NCBI RefSeq assembly: GCF_000502875.1 | Contig: NZ_AYWX01000001.1 | Span: 665,672-729,671, forward strand | Reading direction: 5' to 3' | Length of the DNA stretch: 64,000 bases | Origin: Mesorhizobium sp. L2C084A000 | GTDB taxonomy: Bacteria > Pseudomonadota > Alphaproteobacteria > Rhizobiales > Rhizobiaceae | Part shown: positions 8,999 to 19,999 of the stretch, one piece after another | How the letters are laid out: the number at the start of each line of letters is the position of its first letter | Numbering within the stretch: the stretch's first letter is position 1 | The notes under the pieces: generated by a model | The model's database searches: none | Told to the model about the DNA's origin: nothing | The model's input: the letters and a program-made list of their open reading frames with translations, nothing else | Position numbers and translations under genes: made by a program

Positions 8999-10576
8999 CT
9001 ATTTCGCCAGCCAGACATCGGCGAAGTTTTCATCTGTGCCGAGACCGGTCGCGATCAGATTGTGAACCTTGGTTCGGTAGAGCGTCGGAAAGACGATGTC
9101 GTGCGTCCAGATGAGCGGCACGTCGGCGGAGATGATCTTCTGGGCTTGCGAATAGAGCGCCTTGCGCTTGTCGAAGTCGTTCTCATGGGCGGCGTCGGCC
9201 AGCAGTCTGTCGACCTCGGGGTTGGAATAGCCATGGACATTGCCGCCGGTCGTGCCCGCATTGTCGCCTTCGAGCGTGGTGTAGGCATAGCTGATGCCGA
9301 TTGCCGGGTCGGGGGTGGTGTAGACAAAGTTTTCGGCAAGATCATAGTCGAAGGTGGTCAGCCGCTTGAACCAGCCCGGCACGTCGGTCGCCACGATGTT
9401 GACCTTGATGCCGACAGACGCCAGCGCCTCCCGGACATATTCCGCCTCGCGCTGCCACAGCTCGCCATAAGGCAGCGGAACGAACTGCAGTTCGAAGCGC
9501 ACGCCGTTGGCGTCGGGCTTCAGGCCGGCCTCGTCGAGGATGGCGTTCGCCTTGGCCAGGTCGAATTCATATTTCGTTTCGACCGATGTGTCCTTGAACC
9601 GCGACAGACGCGACAGCGGGCCGTTGGTCTCGTGGCCGAATCCACCAAAGATCGTGTCGATGATGAACTGGCGGTCGATCGCATGCGCGATCGCCCGGCG
9701 CACCCGCGCATCGTCGAGCGGCTTGTGGCGGTTGTTGAGGTGGATGTAGCCGACCGGTTGAAGAAATTCCCAGCCTGCCTCGGTCAGTTGCACGCCATCG
9801 AGCCCGGCCAACCGCGTAATGTCGAAGTTCTCGACGTCGCCTGCGCGCAGCACATCCACCTGACCGGTTTCGAAAGCGATGGCGCGGCTGTTGGCGTCAG
9901 GGATGACGTGGAAGAAGATGTCGTTCAGATGGGGCTTGCCGGCATCCCAATAGTCAGGGTTGCGGACAAGGTGGATGAAGGACCCCTTCTTCCACTCGGC
10001 GAATTTGAACGGCCCGGTGCCGATGAACTTGCTGTTTGCCTCGGCGGTGCGAAAGTCGCTCACCCCTTCATAGAGATGGGCCGGCAGCACGGCGGTGTTG
10101 TGGACGTAGATAAAGGCTGGGTACGGCGCCTTGAGCGTGAACACCACGGTGTGGTCGTCCGGCGTGGCGATGCCCTTCACCTCCGCCAGGTTGAGTCGCG
10201 AGCGGGCCTGAAGTGCCGGCAGAAACTTCTGGAAGCTGAACACCACGTCCTTGGCCGTGAACGGCTGGCCGTCATGCCATTTTACATCGCGGCGCAGGTT
10301 GAAGGTGTAGACGAGGCCGTCATCCGAAATCGACCAGCTTTGCGCCAGGCGCGGCAGCGGCTTCAGATCGGCCGAATAGGTCAACAGGCTCTCGTAGATC
10401 TTGTTGCCGACATAGGTCGTCGGCCCGAGGCGATTGACGCCGATATTGACCGTCGGCGGCTCAGGCTGGACGATCAGGTTGAGCGTCCCGCCCGCCTCCT
10501 GTGCCGCAAGTCCGGTCAGCGTCAGAAGCGTGGCTGCCAGAGACAGCATGATGGTTCGCAACAGGCGGGAGATCAT
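8999..10576 (-). CDS. Peptide-type ABC transporter substrate-binding protein (DppA/OppA family)
   Basis: Periplasmic binding protein of 525 aa (SBP family 5). A Sec signal peptide runs to about residue 25 (LTLTGLAAQEAGG). The cluster-C motif appears as LAQSWSISDDGLVYTFNLRRDVKWHDGQPFTAKDV in several short blocks, and YIHLNNRHKPLDDARVRRAIAHAIDR is also typical. The ATG at 10576 is preceded by AAGGTG. The first gene of its operon, it has a 238-base upstream region with a likely promoter. The ligand cannot be read from the sequence; peptides, glutathione-like thiols or other sulfur compounds are options. Confidence 0.92.
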   Translation of the reverse strand: MISRLLRTIMLSLAATLLTLTGLAAQEAGGTLNLIVQPEPPTVNIGVNRLGPTTYVGNKIYESLLTYSADLKPLPRLAQSWSISDDGLVYTFNLRRDVKWHDGQPFTAKDVVFSFQKFLPALQARSRLNLAEVKGIATPDDHTVVFTLKAPYPAFIYVHNTAVLPAHLYEGVSDFRTAEANSKFIGTGPFKFAEWKKGSFIHLVRNPDYWDAGKPHLNDIFFHVIPDANSRAIAFETGQVDVLRAGDVENFDITRLAGLDGVQLTEAGWEFLQPVGYIHLNNRHKPLDDARVRRAIAHAIDRQFIIDTIFGGFGHETNGPLSRLSRFKDTSVETKYEFDLAKANAILDEAGLKPDANGVRFELQFVPLPYGELWQREAEYVREALASVGIKVNIVATDVPGWFKRLTTFDYDLAENFVYTTPDPAIGISYAYTTLEGDNAGTTGGNVHGYSNPEVDRLLADAAHENDFDKRKALYSQAQKIISADVPLIWTHDIVFPTLYRTKVHNLIATGLGTDENFADVWLAK

Positions 10577-10814
10577 CGTGAATTCACCTTGTCGAGTAAT
10601 TGATCGCGGAGCCTGAGATGTCGCTCCGCAGGAGAGTGTGGCTCCACCGAATGACGCGGCCGATCTGCTTGCGAATTGCGGTGCGAATTTGTGTAGTAAG
10701 ATTATAGACAAAGGGGATTATGATAAGGGAACATGCTTCATCGATGTCAGCCAGAGCGAATATTTTTCCCAATATCCGTGCTGAAATGAGAGCGAATTGC
10801 CTGATGGCGGGCGG
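10577..10814. promoter_or_regulatory. Upstream region and candidate promoter of the first peptide-type importer
   Basis: A 238-base non-coding gap before the binding-protein gene on the minus strand. A perfect TATAAT lies on the minus strand at 10706-10701, about 125 bases before the start codon, with only a weak -35 match (TTCCCT) 19 bases further up. The area around it (about 10685-10740) is AT-rich compared with the genes on both sides. The left half shows nothing I recognise. Confidence 0.5.
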
Positions 10815-11807
10815 TCACGACAGGCTCGCCGGGTCGCGCCATCTGGTTGTGATGTCGACGGCGAAGGTGCAGAACACGAACGATGCCGCGGCGAAGATCG
10901 TCGTCCCGATGACGACCGGAAAATCGCCTTCAAGCGCCGAGTTGATCGCCAGCCGGCCGACGCCGTCCAATCCGAAGATCGTCTCCGTGACGATCGCCCC
11001 ACCCATGATGACGGCAAGCTCCAGGCCACCCAGCGTGATCACCGGATTGAGCGCGGCCTTCAACGCATGATCGTAATAGACCCGCCATTCCGGAACACCC
11101 TTGGCGCGCGCCGTCCTTATGTAGTCCTCGCCCAGAACCTCAAGCATGCTTGCGCGGATCAGCTGCTGGAAAATGCCGATCTCGGCAAGTGCCAGCGTCA
11201 GCCACGGCAGGGCCAGATGCCGGGCCCATTCGAACGGATCTTTCGTCAGCGGCACATAACCGCTGCTTGGAAACCAGAAGACCCCATGGTTGGAGAGCTG
11301 GAAGAACAGGAAATAGGAGATCAGGATGCCGGAGAGGAACGTCGGCACCGACAGGCTCGCATAGGCGAAGCCCGATATCAGCCTGTCCAGCCAGGAGCCC
11401 TGCCGGCGCGCGGCAATCACGCCAAGCAGGATCGACAGCGTCATCCAAATGACGACGGCACCAAGGGCGAGCGAAAGCGTCACCGGCACCTTGGACAGGA
11501 TGAGGTCTGTCACCGGTGTCTGCTTGCGGAAGGAGTAGCCCAGCGCCGGCGGCCAGTGAGCGATCCCCATCGGCGCGCCCTGGATGTCGGGGCCGCGGTA
11601 GAGATAGTACCACAACTGCAGATACCATGGCTCGTTGAGCCGCAGCGCGTGTGCTATGGCATCGATCGCCTGCTGGCTGGCGTTGCGCGGCGCCAGCATC
11701 GCGGCCGGATTGCGATAGGCTATGCGGGTGATGAAGAACGCGATCACCAGCACGATCAGCAGCGTCGAGAGCGCCCGGAAGATCAGCCCGCCTGTGTGCC
11801 GGATCAT
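10815..11807 (-). CDS. Peptide-type ABC transporter permease (DppB family), second system
   Basis: Inner-membrane permease of 330 aa. The first helix is followed by a periplasmic loop that includes RLNEPWYLQLWYYL, a family hallmark. The EAA loop reads DYIRTARAKGVPEWRVYYDHALK and the tail has ETIFGLDGVGRLAINSALEGDF. It is the last gene of the second importer, whose order is binding protein, ATPase, permease C, permease B, so the permeases come last rather than second. The start follows the DppC stop by 4 bases. Confidence 0.92.
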   Translation of the reverse strand: MIRHTGGLIFRALSTLLIVLVIAFFITRIAYRNPAAMLAPRNASQQAIDAIAHALRLNEPWYLQLWYYLYRGPDIQGAPMGIAHWPPALGYSFRKQTPVTDLILSKVPVTLSLALGAVVIWMTLSILLGVIAARRQGSWLDRLISGFAYASLSVPTFLSGILISYFLFFQLSNHGVFWFPSSGYVPLTKDPFEWARHLALPWLTLALAEIGIFQQLIRASMLEVLGEDYIRTARAKGVPEWRVYYDHALKAALNPVITLGGLELAVIMGGAIVTETIFGLDGVGRLAINSALEGDFPVVIGTTIFAAASFVFCTFAVDITTRWRDPASLS

Positions 11808-11811
11808 GGCG

Positions 11812-12769
11812 TCACCCGCTGCGGCGATGGGGGTCGAGGACGTTGCGCAGGCCAGCGCTCAGCGTGTTGAAGCCGGCCACAGTCAGAAACAGCGCGATGC
11901 CGGGTCCGAGCAGGAACCATGGCTGCAACTGGTAGAGGGATGAGCGCTGCGCCTCGGCGATCATATTGCCCCAGCTCGGCTGCGGCGCCTGCACGCCGAC
12001 GCCGAGGAAGGAGAGCGTCGCTTCGGCGATGATGTTGGTCGGCAGTTGTACCGCCCAGTAGACCAGGATGACCGGCGCGATGTTGGGCAGGATCTCGCGC
12101 ATGATGATCCTGGCCTTCGAGGCGCCGATCGTCTGCGCGGCTTCCACCAGCGGGCTGCGGCGCAGGACAAACACCAGGCCACGCGTCAGCCGGGCAAAGT
12201 AGGTCCAGGAAAACAGGGTTATGATCAGCACCACCACCAGGGAGGGCGCAACAAACGGCTTGCCATCGACGCCCCGGTTCAGCGACAGGAGGCTGAGCGC
12301 GGTGACGATGAACGGGAACGACAAAGCGACGTCCACCGCCTGCGAAATGACGCGGTCGACGCGACCGGCAAGAAATCCGCTGACGAGGCCGATGGCGGTG
12401 CCGATGATCATGGCAAGCGTGGTCGCCGGGATGGCGATGGCCAGCGATACGCGCGCGCCGTAGAGCGTTCTGACCAGCACGTCGCGGCCGTTGCCGTCGG
12501 CGCCAAGTGGAAATTCGAACGTGGGGCCAGTCGGCAGTCCCATCTCGGTCAACGCCGTATCGCGGAACTGCTCCGTCACCCCGTGCCCCAGCAGCCACGC
12601 GACCACTGGCGCCAGCAGCGCACCGGCGGTGACGAAGCCTATGATCAGCGCGCCGATGCGAAAGGACCGTTCGCGCAGCAGCGCTCGCAGAAGCAGCGAC
12701 CTGTAGGAATTCACCACCTCGCCATGCCCCAGCAGGACGTGGTCCTGGACGGACGCCAGGGCACGGATC

Positions 12770-12777
<8 letters not shown>
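11812..12777 (-). CDS. Peptide-type ABC transporter permease (DppC family), second system
   Basis: Inner-membrane permease of 321 aa. After an N-terminal helix near 40-65, the segment FPLGADGNGRDVLVRTLYGARVSL matches the DppC signature in which a freshly entered domain contacts the channel; the EAA loop contains EAAQTIGASKARIIMREILPNI. The start ATG at 12777 overlaps the end of the ATPase gene by 8 bases. The protein has about 35 extra N-terminal residues compared with the DppC of the first system. Confidence 0.91.
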
Positions 12778-14416
<1,639 letters not shown>

Positions 14417-14445
14417 GCGCGCCTCCTTTTGCCGGTCCGGCCTTG

Positions 14446-16203
14446 CTACTGCTTGAGAGCGATGTTGGTGATGTCGGCATTGACCGCCAGCGACGACCAC
14501 ACCCAGTTGGCGAGGCGATCGGAAGTGACCACGACCTTGCGCTTCTCGAACAACGGAATCCACGGCAGGTCGGCGGAGACGAGCTTGTCGGCCTTGGTCC
14601 AGATCGGCCCCGGATCGTCGGACGGATAGGCCTGCGCCGCTAGCTTGTTGAGTTCCGGATTGCTGTAGCAAATGGCGTGGACGTTGCCGGTGCCGCAAGG
14701 TGCCGCGTCCGAATTCAACCAGCCGCCAAGCAGCATGCGCGTGCTCGGTCCCTGCCAATCCGGGGAGAATGTTCCGCCCAGGGAAAGATCCCAACGGCTC
14801 TTCGGATCCTGGATGAAGGCGTACCACTGTGTCGGCGGGATCGGGATCAGGTTGAGCGTGATACCCGCTGCTTCCAGATCCTCCTTCGCGGTCACCGCAA
14901 TCGCTTCGAACTGTGCGTTGCCGCGATAGATGGCGTCGAAGGCGATGCCGTTCGGATAGCCTGCCTCGGCAAGCAATTGCTTGGCCTTGGCCGGATCGCC
15001 CCTGTAGCTCTCGGTCGGGTACGGATCGAACTTCTCGAAACCAAGGATGGTCGAGGTGATGATCTGGGTGAGCGGCACGGCGCCGATCGAACCGGCCTGG
15101 GTCTGCGCCAGATGTTCGCGGTTCACCGCATAGGTCAGCGCCTGCCGGACCTTCAGCTTGCGCAGCGCCTCGGTCCCGTCGCTCTTGACCTCCGGCCGCT
15201 GGTTGAAGGTGATGAAGTTCGCCGATCCACTGTTCGTCACATGGATGTCGGGGCTCTTCTGCGACAGGAAGCGCTGGATCGTCGGAATGGGCGGGATGTC
15301 GAGATAGAGCGACAGATCAGCCTCACCGGCGATGATCTTCTGGACGACGCTGTCCTCGCTGTTGGCGGTGAAATCGATGTCGATCTCATCGGCATAGGCC
15401 TTGCGCGCCTGGTCGGACTCCGGCTTGAAATTCTTTGCCTTCTTCAGGACCAGCTTCTGACCCTGCTCGTAGGTGTCGACATAGTAAGGGCCGCTGGACG
15501 GCAGGTTCTTGCGCGACTCCAGCGAGTCCGGGAAATATTTAGACGCGATCTCAGGCGCCACCGGCGACACGAAATTCATCGAAAGGATGTTGAGGAAGTC
15601 GTAGTTCTTGGTGTCCGACTTGATGACCAGCGTGTGCTCGTCGGGAGCCGAGACGCCGGCAATCTCGTGCGTGTCGGTGAAAGCCTTGGTCGCCGCGAGA
15701 TCGCCTGTCCGCACTTTCGCGAATTCCTTGCAATAGTCGACGAAGCCGGAGATCACGAGGTTGAAATAGTTGATGGCGGCGACCTGCTTGTTGGGATCGC
15801 AGAAGCGCTTGACGCCATAGACGAAATCGCTGGCGACGATCTTGCGCTCGAGGCTGCCGGAGAAGAACACGTCGTCCTTCAAATGGAAGGTGTAGACCTT
15901 GCCGTCGTCGCTGATGTCCCAGGACTTGGCGAGATCCGGCACGAGCGTGGTGTCCTCCTTGAGGCCGGCTGGCGAGCCGGGATAGGTCACCAACTGGCGC
16001 GTTGTCGCGCGCAGGATTTCCCAGGAATCGATGCTGTAGCCGGTGAGCGGATCGAACGCATCGAGATCGGACTGGATCGAAGCAATCCGCAGGACCCCGC
16101 CATGTTTCAGATCTTCCGCTTGCGCGGATGAACCAAGAACAGAAATCGACAGAATGCCACCTGCAATTCCCAATAATAACTTACGCGCAACATGTGTTGT
16201 CAT
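14446..16203 (-). CDS. Peptide-type ABC transporter substrate-binding protein, second system
   Basis: Periplasmic binding protein of 585 aa, on the long side for SBP family 5. The signal peptide ends near residue 29 (GSSAQAED). The mature part has LAKSWDISDDGKVYTFHLKDDV and KVRQALTYAVNREHLAQ, two family blocks. Five or six cysteines near CDPNKQ, DYCKEF and APCGTGNVHAICYS may form disulfides in the periplasm. A ribosome site GGAGAGAAG lies 4 bases before the ATG. It is the first gene of the second importer, next to the flavin monooxygenase operon. The ligand is unknown. Confidence 0.92.
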   Translation of the reverse strand: MTTHVARKLLLGIAGGILSISVLGSSAQAEDLKHGGVLRIASIQSDLDAFDPLTGYSIDSWEILRATTRQLVTYPGSPAGLKEDTTLVPDLAKSWDISDDGKVYTFHLKDDVFFSGSLERKIVASDFVYGVKRFCDPNKQVAAINYFNLVISGFVDYCKEFAKVRTGDLAATKAFTDTHEIAGVSAPDEHTLVIKSDTKNYDFLNILSMNFVSPVAPEIASKYFPDSLESRKNLPSSGPYYVDTYEQGQKLVLKKAKNFKPESDQARKAYADEIDIDFTANSEDSVVQKIIAGEADLSLYLDIPPIPTIQRFLSQKSPDIHVTNSGSANFITFNQRPEVKSDGTEALRKLKVRQALTYAVNREHLAQTQAGSIGAVPLTQIITSTILGFEKFDPYPTESYRGDPAKAKQLLAEAGYPNGIAFDAIYRGNAQFEAIAVTAKEDLEAAGITLNLIPIPPTQWYAFIQDPKSRWDLSLGGTFSPDWQGPSTRMLLGGWLNSDAAPCGTGNVHAICYSNPELNKLAAQAYPSDDPGPIWTKADKLVSADLPWIPLFEKRKVVVTSDRLANWVWSSLAVNADITNIALKQ

Positions 16204-16326
16204 TACTTCTCTCCGATTATAAATAATTCTTCAAAATACCATTGCATTTAGCGAGCATAATTTTGAGATAAAATTACCCATTTTTCAAACACACTTTCAA
16301 AATACATTTTATATTAGCTCCGCCTG
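16204..16326. promoter_or_regulatory. AT-rich upstream region with a 10-bp direct repeat
   Basis: This 123-base gap is far more AT-rich than its surroundings. TTCAAAATAC occurs twice in the same direction, at 16230-16239 and 16296-16305, that is 66 bases apart or about six helical turns. It lies upstream of the second importer and just after the end of the acetyltransferase gene. It probably carries the promoter of the second importer and a regulator site; I cannot fix the promoter elements. Confidence 0.45.
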
Positions 16327-17544
16327 TCAAAACATTGTTCCGGAATGAGGCAAGGCCGGCGCCGTGAACAGCGTGTCGAGCGTTTCGACCGCAGCCCGGT
16401 CGAAGTCGCCGAGGCGCCCCGTCTGCGCGAGCTGCCACCACTTCACGCCGCCGAGATAGGCCGCCGAAACCGCGGCCACGTCCGTCACCACGGCGGCGGA
16501 CAGATTGGTGCGCTCGGCTCCTTCTGGCGAGAGGCGCAGCCTGGTCGCGTTCTCGGGCAGGATGGCATCGGAGACTTCCAGCACGACGCTGCCCTGCCCG
16601 GCATAGGACCGGGCTGTAAGAGCCTTTTCAGCGTCCAGGAGCCGCAGCCATGTTTCGTCGCGCGCCGCCGAAACGCGAACGCTTCGAAAATCCTCGAACA
16701 GCCACGGCAGCAGATCGTCCGCGGGACGGCTCCAGAAGACGATGCGATGCGGCAGGTCGACCGCCAGCAGATGTGCGACCAGCGCGACATAGGCGGCCGG
16801 ACTGTAGGCCACGATATCATCGACCACGATGGTGCGTTCCGAGCTGGTGAACCAGCTGTCGAGGCCGACAGGGTGATAGCGCACGAACCCGGTTTCCGAA
16901 CCGTTGTCGCCGTGAACGGCGACGTAGTTAGGCGTGCCGCTGTGCGTCTGGCGCAACGCCTGAAAATCCCACCAATAGGCCGAGCGTGTGATGACGCCCG
17001 CGCGCGAAACAGGCTGATCCGCGTAGATGCGCGCCTGTATCGCCCAGGCATCGTCGCTGTCGATCAGCCGAATCTTGTCGGAGTACGTCAGCCCTGCCCG
17101 CAGGCGCGCGCGCTGGGTGTCGACTTCCAGGCTGACAGAAGTATTGGCGATCGCATAGCCAAAGTTGCCGTAGATGCGCGCGTCGGAGGCCCGCAAGGTG
17201 GCCGCCGCCTCGCCCTGTTCGCGCGCGGCGCGCAGCTGCGCCTTGAACAGCGCCGTGGCGGCGCCACGCCGCGTATGGGTGGGCAGCACGCCGACATGGG
17301 TGACCGCGGCCTGCGGCAACCAGGCGCCGCCGGGAACCGCGATCCGTCCCGAATAGGAGTCGGTTGTGCCAACGAGCGTCTCGCCGTCGAAGGCGCCCCA
17401 GGTGCGATCCGGCTCGAACAGTCTGTCGATCAGCGCGTCGTCGATCGGGCCGAGCGGCGGCAGGCCGACCATGGCCGTGCGGAAGGTGCGTGCGGCCTGC
17501 GCGAGTTCGGCCTTCCCGGTCAGCAGGCGCACATCCGATATCAT
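16327..17544 (-). CDS. GNAT acetyltransferase, Eis family
   Basis: An acetyl-CoA-dependent N-acetyltransferase of 405 aa with the Eis three-part layout: N-terminal GNAT, a second GNAT-like domain and a C-terminal sterol-carrier-like domain. The acetyl-CoA loop is VGVLPTHTRRGAATALF near 84-100. The IYGNFGY segment at 124-130 carries the tyrosine expected to act as general acid, and the chain ends in Phe, whose free carboxylate acts as base in known Eis proteins. Eis enzymes acetylate amines such as aminoglycosides or peptides. Here it is the last gene of a six-gene flavin monooxygenase operon (ATGA overlap with the previous gene), so the amine target is probably a small sulfur-containing compound; this is inference. 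Confidence 0.88.
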   Translation of the reverse strand: MISDVRLLTGKAELAQAARTFRTAMVGLPPLGPIDDALIDRLFEPDRTWGAFDGETLVGTTDSYSGRIAVPGGAWLPQAAVTHVGVLPTHTRRGAATALFKAQLRAAREQGEAAATLRASDARIYGNFGYAIANTSVSLEVDTQRARLRAGLTYSDKIRLIDSDDAWAIQARIYADQPVSRAGVITRSAYWWDFQALRQTHSGTPNYVAVHGDNGSETGFVRYHPVGLDSWFTSSERTIVVDDIVAYSPAAYVALVAHLLAVDLPHRIVFWSRPADDLLPWLFEDFRSVRVSAARDETWLRLLDAEKALTARSYAGQGSVVLEVSDAILPENATRLRLSPEGAERTNLSAAVVTDVAAVSAAYLGGVKWWQLAQTGRLGDFDRAAVETLDTLFTAPALPHSGTMF

Positions 17545-18803
17545 GATGCCTTCCGCGTGGGCACGGCTTCAGGCTTGTGCGCTTCCGGCTGCGGCGGCTG
17601 CGCATAGGTTCGCGGTCTCGGCAGCGTTTCGGCCAGCAGATATGTGCCGACCTCGCGCGCCCGGTAGGAGACCGGATCGTGGACGGTATGGGTGCGCGCG
17701 TTGCGCCAATAGATGTCGAGGCCATATTTGTTGGCCGTCGAGCGCGCGCCCGTCGCTTCGAAGATGCGCGCCGTCACGTCGAGCACGACGTCGTTGGCGA
17801 CGATCTTGCCCTGGTCGATGATCGTTGCGAGTTCGCCCCATTGCTGCGCCGTCACCGACGCTCCGGCATGCAGTGCCGCCTCGTAAAGCGCCGCGGCCTT
17901 GTCGGCGATTGCTACGCCCGCCGCAATGCCGGCGGATAGCCGGCCGAACAGCACCAGATGGTAGGGATCGTCGATCGCCCGTTCCAGCCCGGACTCCGGC
18001 CAGGGCCGGCCGAAGCGGCGGACATGATCGGCGGCGGCGGCAAGAGCGCCCTCGGCGATGCCGAGATAGAAATTGATGAAGATGAGCTGGCTGAACAGGA
18101 CGCGCAGGCCGTCGCGCAATTCGACATCGCCCTCATAATCGTCGAGGGCGCTGAGCAGCTCATCCTCGAAGACTTCGACACGGTCGAAAGTGACACTGCC
18201 GCTCGCCGTCAGTCTCTGGCCGAGATTGTCCCAGTCGCCGCCGAAGCTGATGCCCTTGCGCGTCGGCGGGATCTGATAGTGAGCGCGTTTGCCGTTGTCC
18301 CAGAGGCTGACGGTGATGACTTGGGCCACCGAGGCGCCGGTTGCGAAGGTGCGTCTGCCGTTCAGGAAGCGGCGGTCGCCGACATGCTCGATCTCGTTCC
18401 ACTGGTCGCGCGGGTTGCTGACGCCGCCCTGGAACCAGCCTTGTGCGCCGACGCCACGCGCCGTCTTTTCCCACTGCTGACGCGTGCCGAGAATGTAAGT
18501 CCAGACACCGTTGGAATAATGATACGCGATCAGTTGTCCGATCGAGCCGTCGGCGGCCGCGATGATGCGGCTGATCTTGAGCGCCTGGACGAGGTTTGCG
18601 CCGGCGCCGCCGAATTCGCGTGGCGCAGCCAAGCCGAGCAGGCCGCTTTCGCGCAGCAGCGCCAGTTCTTCCACCGGGTCCTTGTTTGCCCGGTCGCGTT
18701 CGAGCGCCGTTGCCGCGAGTTGCCGCGCCACGTCGCGGGCCTTCTCGGCCCAGGTCTCGAATTCGGCGTCGCTGAGGCCCGGATAGATCTGAATGTCCGA
18801 CAT
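17541..18803 (-). CDS. Acyl-CoA dehydrogenase-fold flavin monooxygenase (DszC/SfnC-like)
   Basis: About 420 aa with the acyl-CoA dehydrogenase fold: N-terminal helical domain, beta domain (FATGASVAQVITVSLW near 150) and C-terminal helical domain. Enzymes of this branch, such as DszC and SfnC, use reduced flavin and oxygen for S- or N-oxygenation rather than CoA-ester oxidation. GDWDNLGQRLTASGSVTFDRVEV and the TGARSTANKYGLDIYWRNARTHTVHDPV ending are typical of that branch. The likely start is ATG at 18803; an ATG at 18824 would add 7 residues. It is paralogous to the gene at 21429-22667. It sits between an SsuD-like monooxygenase and the Eis-like acetyltransferase. Confidence 0.85.
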   Translation of the reverse strand: MSDIQIYPGLSDAEFETWAEKARDVARQLAATALERDRANKDPVEELALLRESGLLGLAAPREFGGAGANLVQALKISRIIAAADGSIGQLIAYHYSNGVWTYILGTRQQWEKTARGVGAQGWFQGGVSNPRDQWNEIEHVGDRRFLNGRRTFATGASVAQVITVSLWDNGKRAHYQIPPTRKGISFGGDWDNLGQRLTASGSVTFDRVEVFEDELLSALDDYEGDVELRDGLRVLFSQLIFINFYLGIAEGALAAAADHVRRFGRPWPESGLERAIDDPYHLVLFGRLSAGIAAGVAIADKAAALYEAALHAGASVTAQQWGELATIIDQGKIVANDVVLDVTARIFEATGARSTANKYGLDIYWRNARTHTVHDPVSYRAREVGTYLLAETLPRPRTYAQPPQPEAHKPEAVPTRKAS

Positions 18804-18853
18804 TGTCTTCTCGTCATGCTCCATTGTCGCGACCACCAAAGGCCGCACATGTT

Positions 18854-19999
18854 TCAGGCTGCGAGCAGCCCCTTCGATTTCAAGACCGCCAGCGCGCCTT
18901 CGGCGAAATGATAGGCTTCCTCGACATGCGGCTGGCCCGACAGGATGAAGTGGTCGAAACCGACGGCGTGGTACTCCTCGATGAGCGACGCCACCTGCTC
19001 GTGGCTGCCGACGATCGCGGTGCCGGCGCCGCCGCGAACCAGGCCGTAGCCGGCCCACAGATGCGGCGATATTTCGAGATCGCGCACGCTGCGCGCGGTG
19101 AGCGCCGCGGTGCCGCTGTCGCTATGCAACGCGTTCATCCGGCGCTGGCCGGCCGATTCCGTGCGCGCCAGGATTGCCTGCGCCTGCGCGATCCGCTCCG
19201 GCGTCAGTCTCTCCAGCAGCCTCTCGGCCTCCTCCCAGGCCTGCGCCTCGGTATCGCGACTGATGACATGCAGGCGTATGCCGAAGCTTAGTTTGCGGCC
19301 CTGCGCGGCGGCGAGTTCCCGCACATGGCCTATCCGGGCAGCCTCGGTTGCCGGGCTCTCGCCCCAGACCAGATAGGTGTCGACATGGCGCGCGGCGACC
19401 GCTTGCGCAGCACCACTTGCGCCACCGAAGAAGATATCGGGAAGCGGCCATTTGCCGAAATCGATCTGGGCGCCTTCGATGTCATAGTGCTTTCCCCTGA
19501 AATCGAAGCGCCGGCCCGAACCGGCTGGCAGGACCACGCCGCGCAGGATCTCGAGGAACTCTCCCGTGCGTTCATAGCGCTGGTCGTGGCCGAGATGATC
19601 GCCGAAGCGTTTCTGCTCCCGCGGATCGCCTCCGGTGACGACGTTGAGCAGCAGCCGCCCACCCGATATGCGCTGAAGGGTCGCCGCCTGGTGGGCGACC
19701 AGCGTCGGCGAGATCAGGCCGGGACGGAAGGCGACGAGGAACTTCAACCGCGTCGTGACCTGCGCCAGTGCTGCCGTGACTATCCAGGCATCCTCGCACC
19801 AGGTTCCGGTCGGCGTCAGCACGGCTTCGAAGCCTAACGTCTCCGCGGTCTTGGCGACCAGCGAGAGATAATCGAGGCTCGCTTCCCGAAACCGCGATCG
19901 TGACGGGCCGTTGCCGAGATGGGAATCATCGCCAGAGCCGACGATTTCCCGGCTGTCGCCGTTGGTCGGCAGATACCAGTGGAGATGGATGCCGCTCAC
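18854..19999 (-). CDS. LLM class flavin-dependent alkanesulfonate monooxygenase-like protein (SsuD type)
   Basis: 381 aa, the usual SsuD length. The start IHLHWYLPTNGDSR and the region FLVAFRPGLISPTLVAHQAATLQRISGGRLLLNVVTGG, seen in short blocks, match SsuD; SsuD uses FMNH2 and O2 to cleave alkanesulfonates to an aldehyde and sulfite. The GDHLGHDQRYERTGEFLEIL stretch is also typical. ATG at 19999 overlaps the preceding gene as ATGA. The protein needs reduced FMN from a partner reductase that is not encoded here. Confidence 0.88.
   Translation of the reverse strand: MSGIHLHWYLPTNGDSREIVGSGDDSHLGNGPSRSRFREASLDYLSLVAKTAETLGFEAVLTPTGTWCEDAWIVTAALAQVTTRLKFLVAFRPGLISPTLVAHQAATLQRISGGRLLLNVVTGGDPREQKRFGDHLGHDQRYERTGEFLEILRGVVLPAGSGRRFDFRGKHYDIEGAQIDFGKWPLPDIFFGGASGAAQAVAARHVDTYLVWGESPATEAARIGHVRELAAAQGRKLSFGIRLHVISRDTEAQAWEEAERLLERLTPERIAQAQAILARTESAGQRRMNALHSDSGTAALTARSVRDLEISPHLWAGYGLVRGGAGTAIVGSHEQVASLIEEYHAVGFDHFILSGQPHVEEAYHFAEGALAVLKSKGLLAA

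Noticed and set aside
7874-10603. A 909-codon open frame on the plus strand opposite the first peptide importer
   Set aside because: It is fully antisense to three well-supported genes, with the base-composition pattern typical of a GC-rich shadow frame, and has no family motif.
14677-16131. A 484-codon plus-strand frame opposite the second binding protein
   Set aside because: Antisense shadow of a clear SBP family 5 gene; no domain or good ribosome site.
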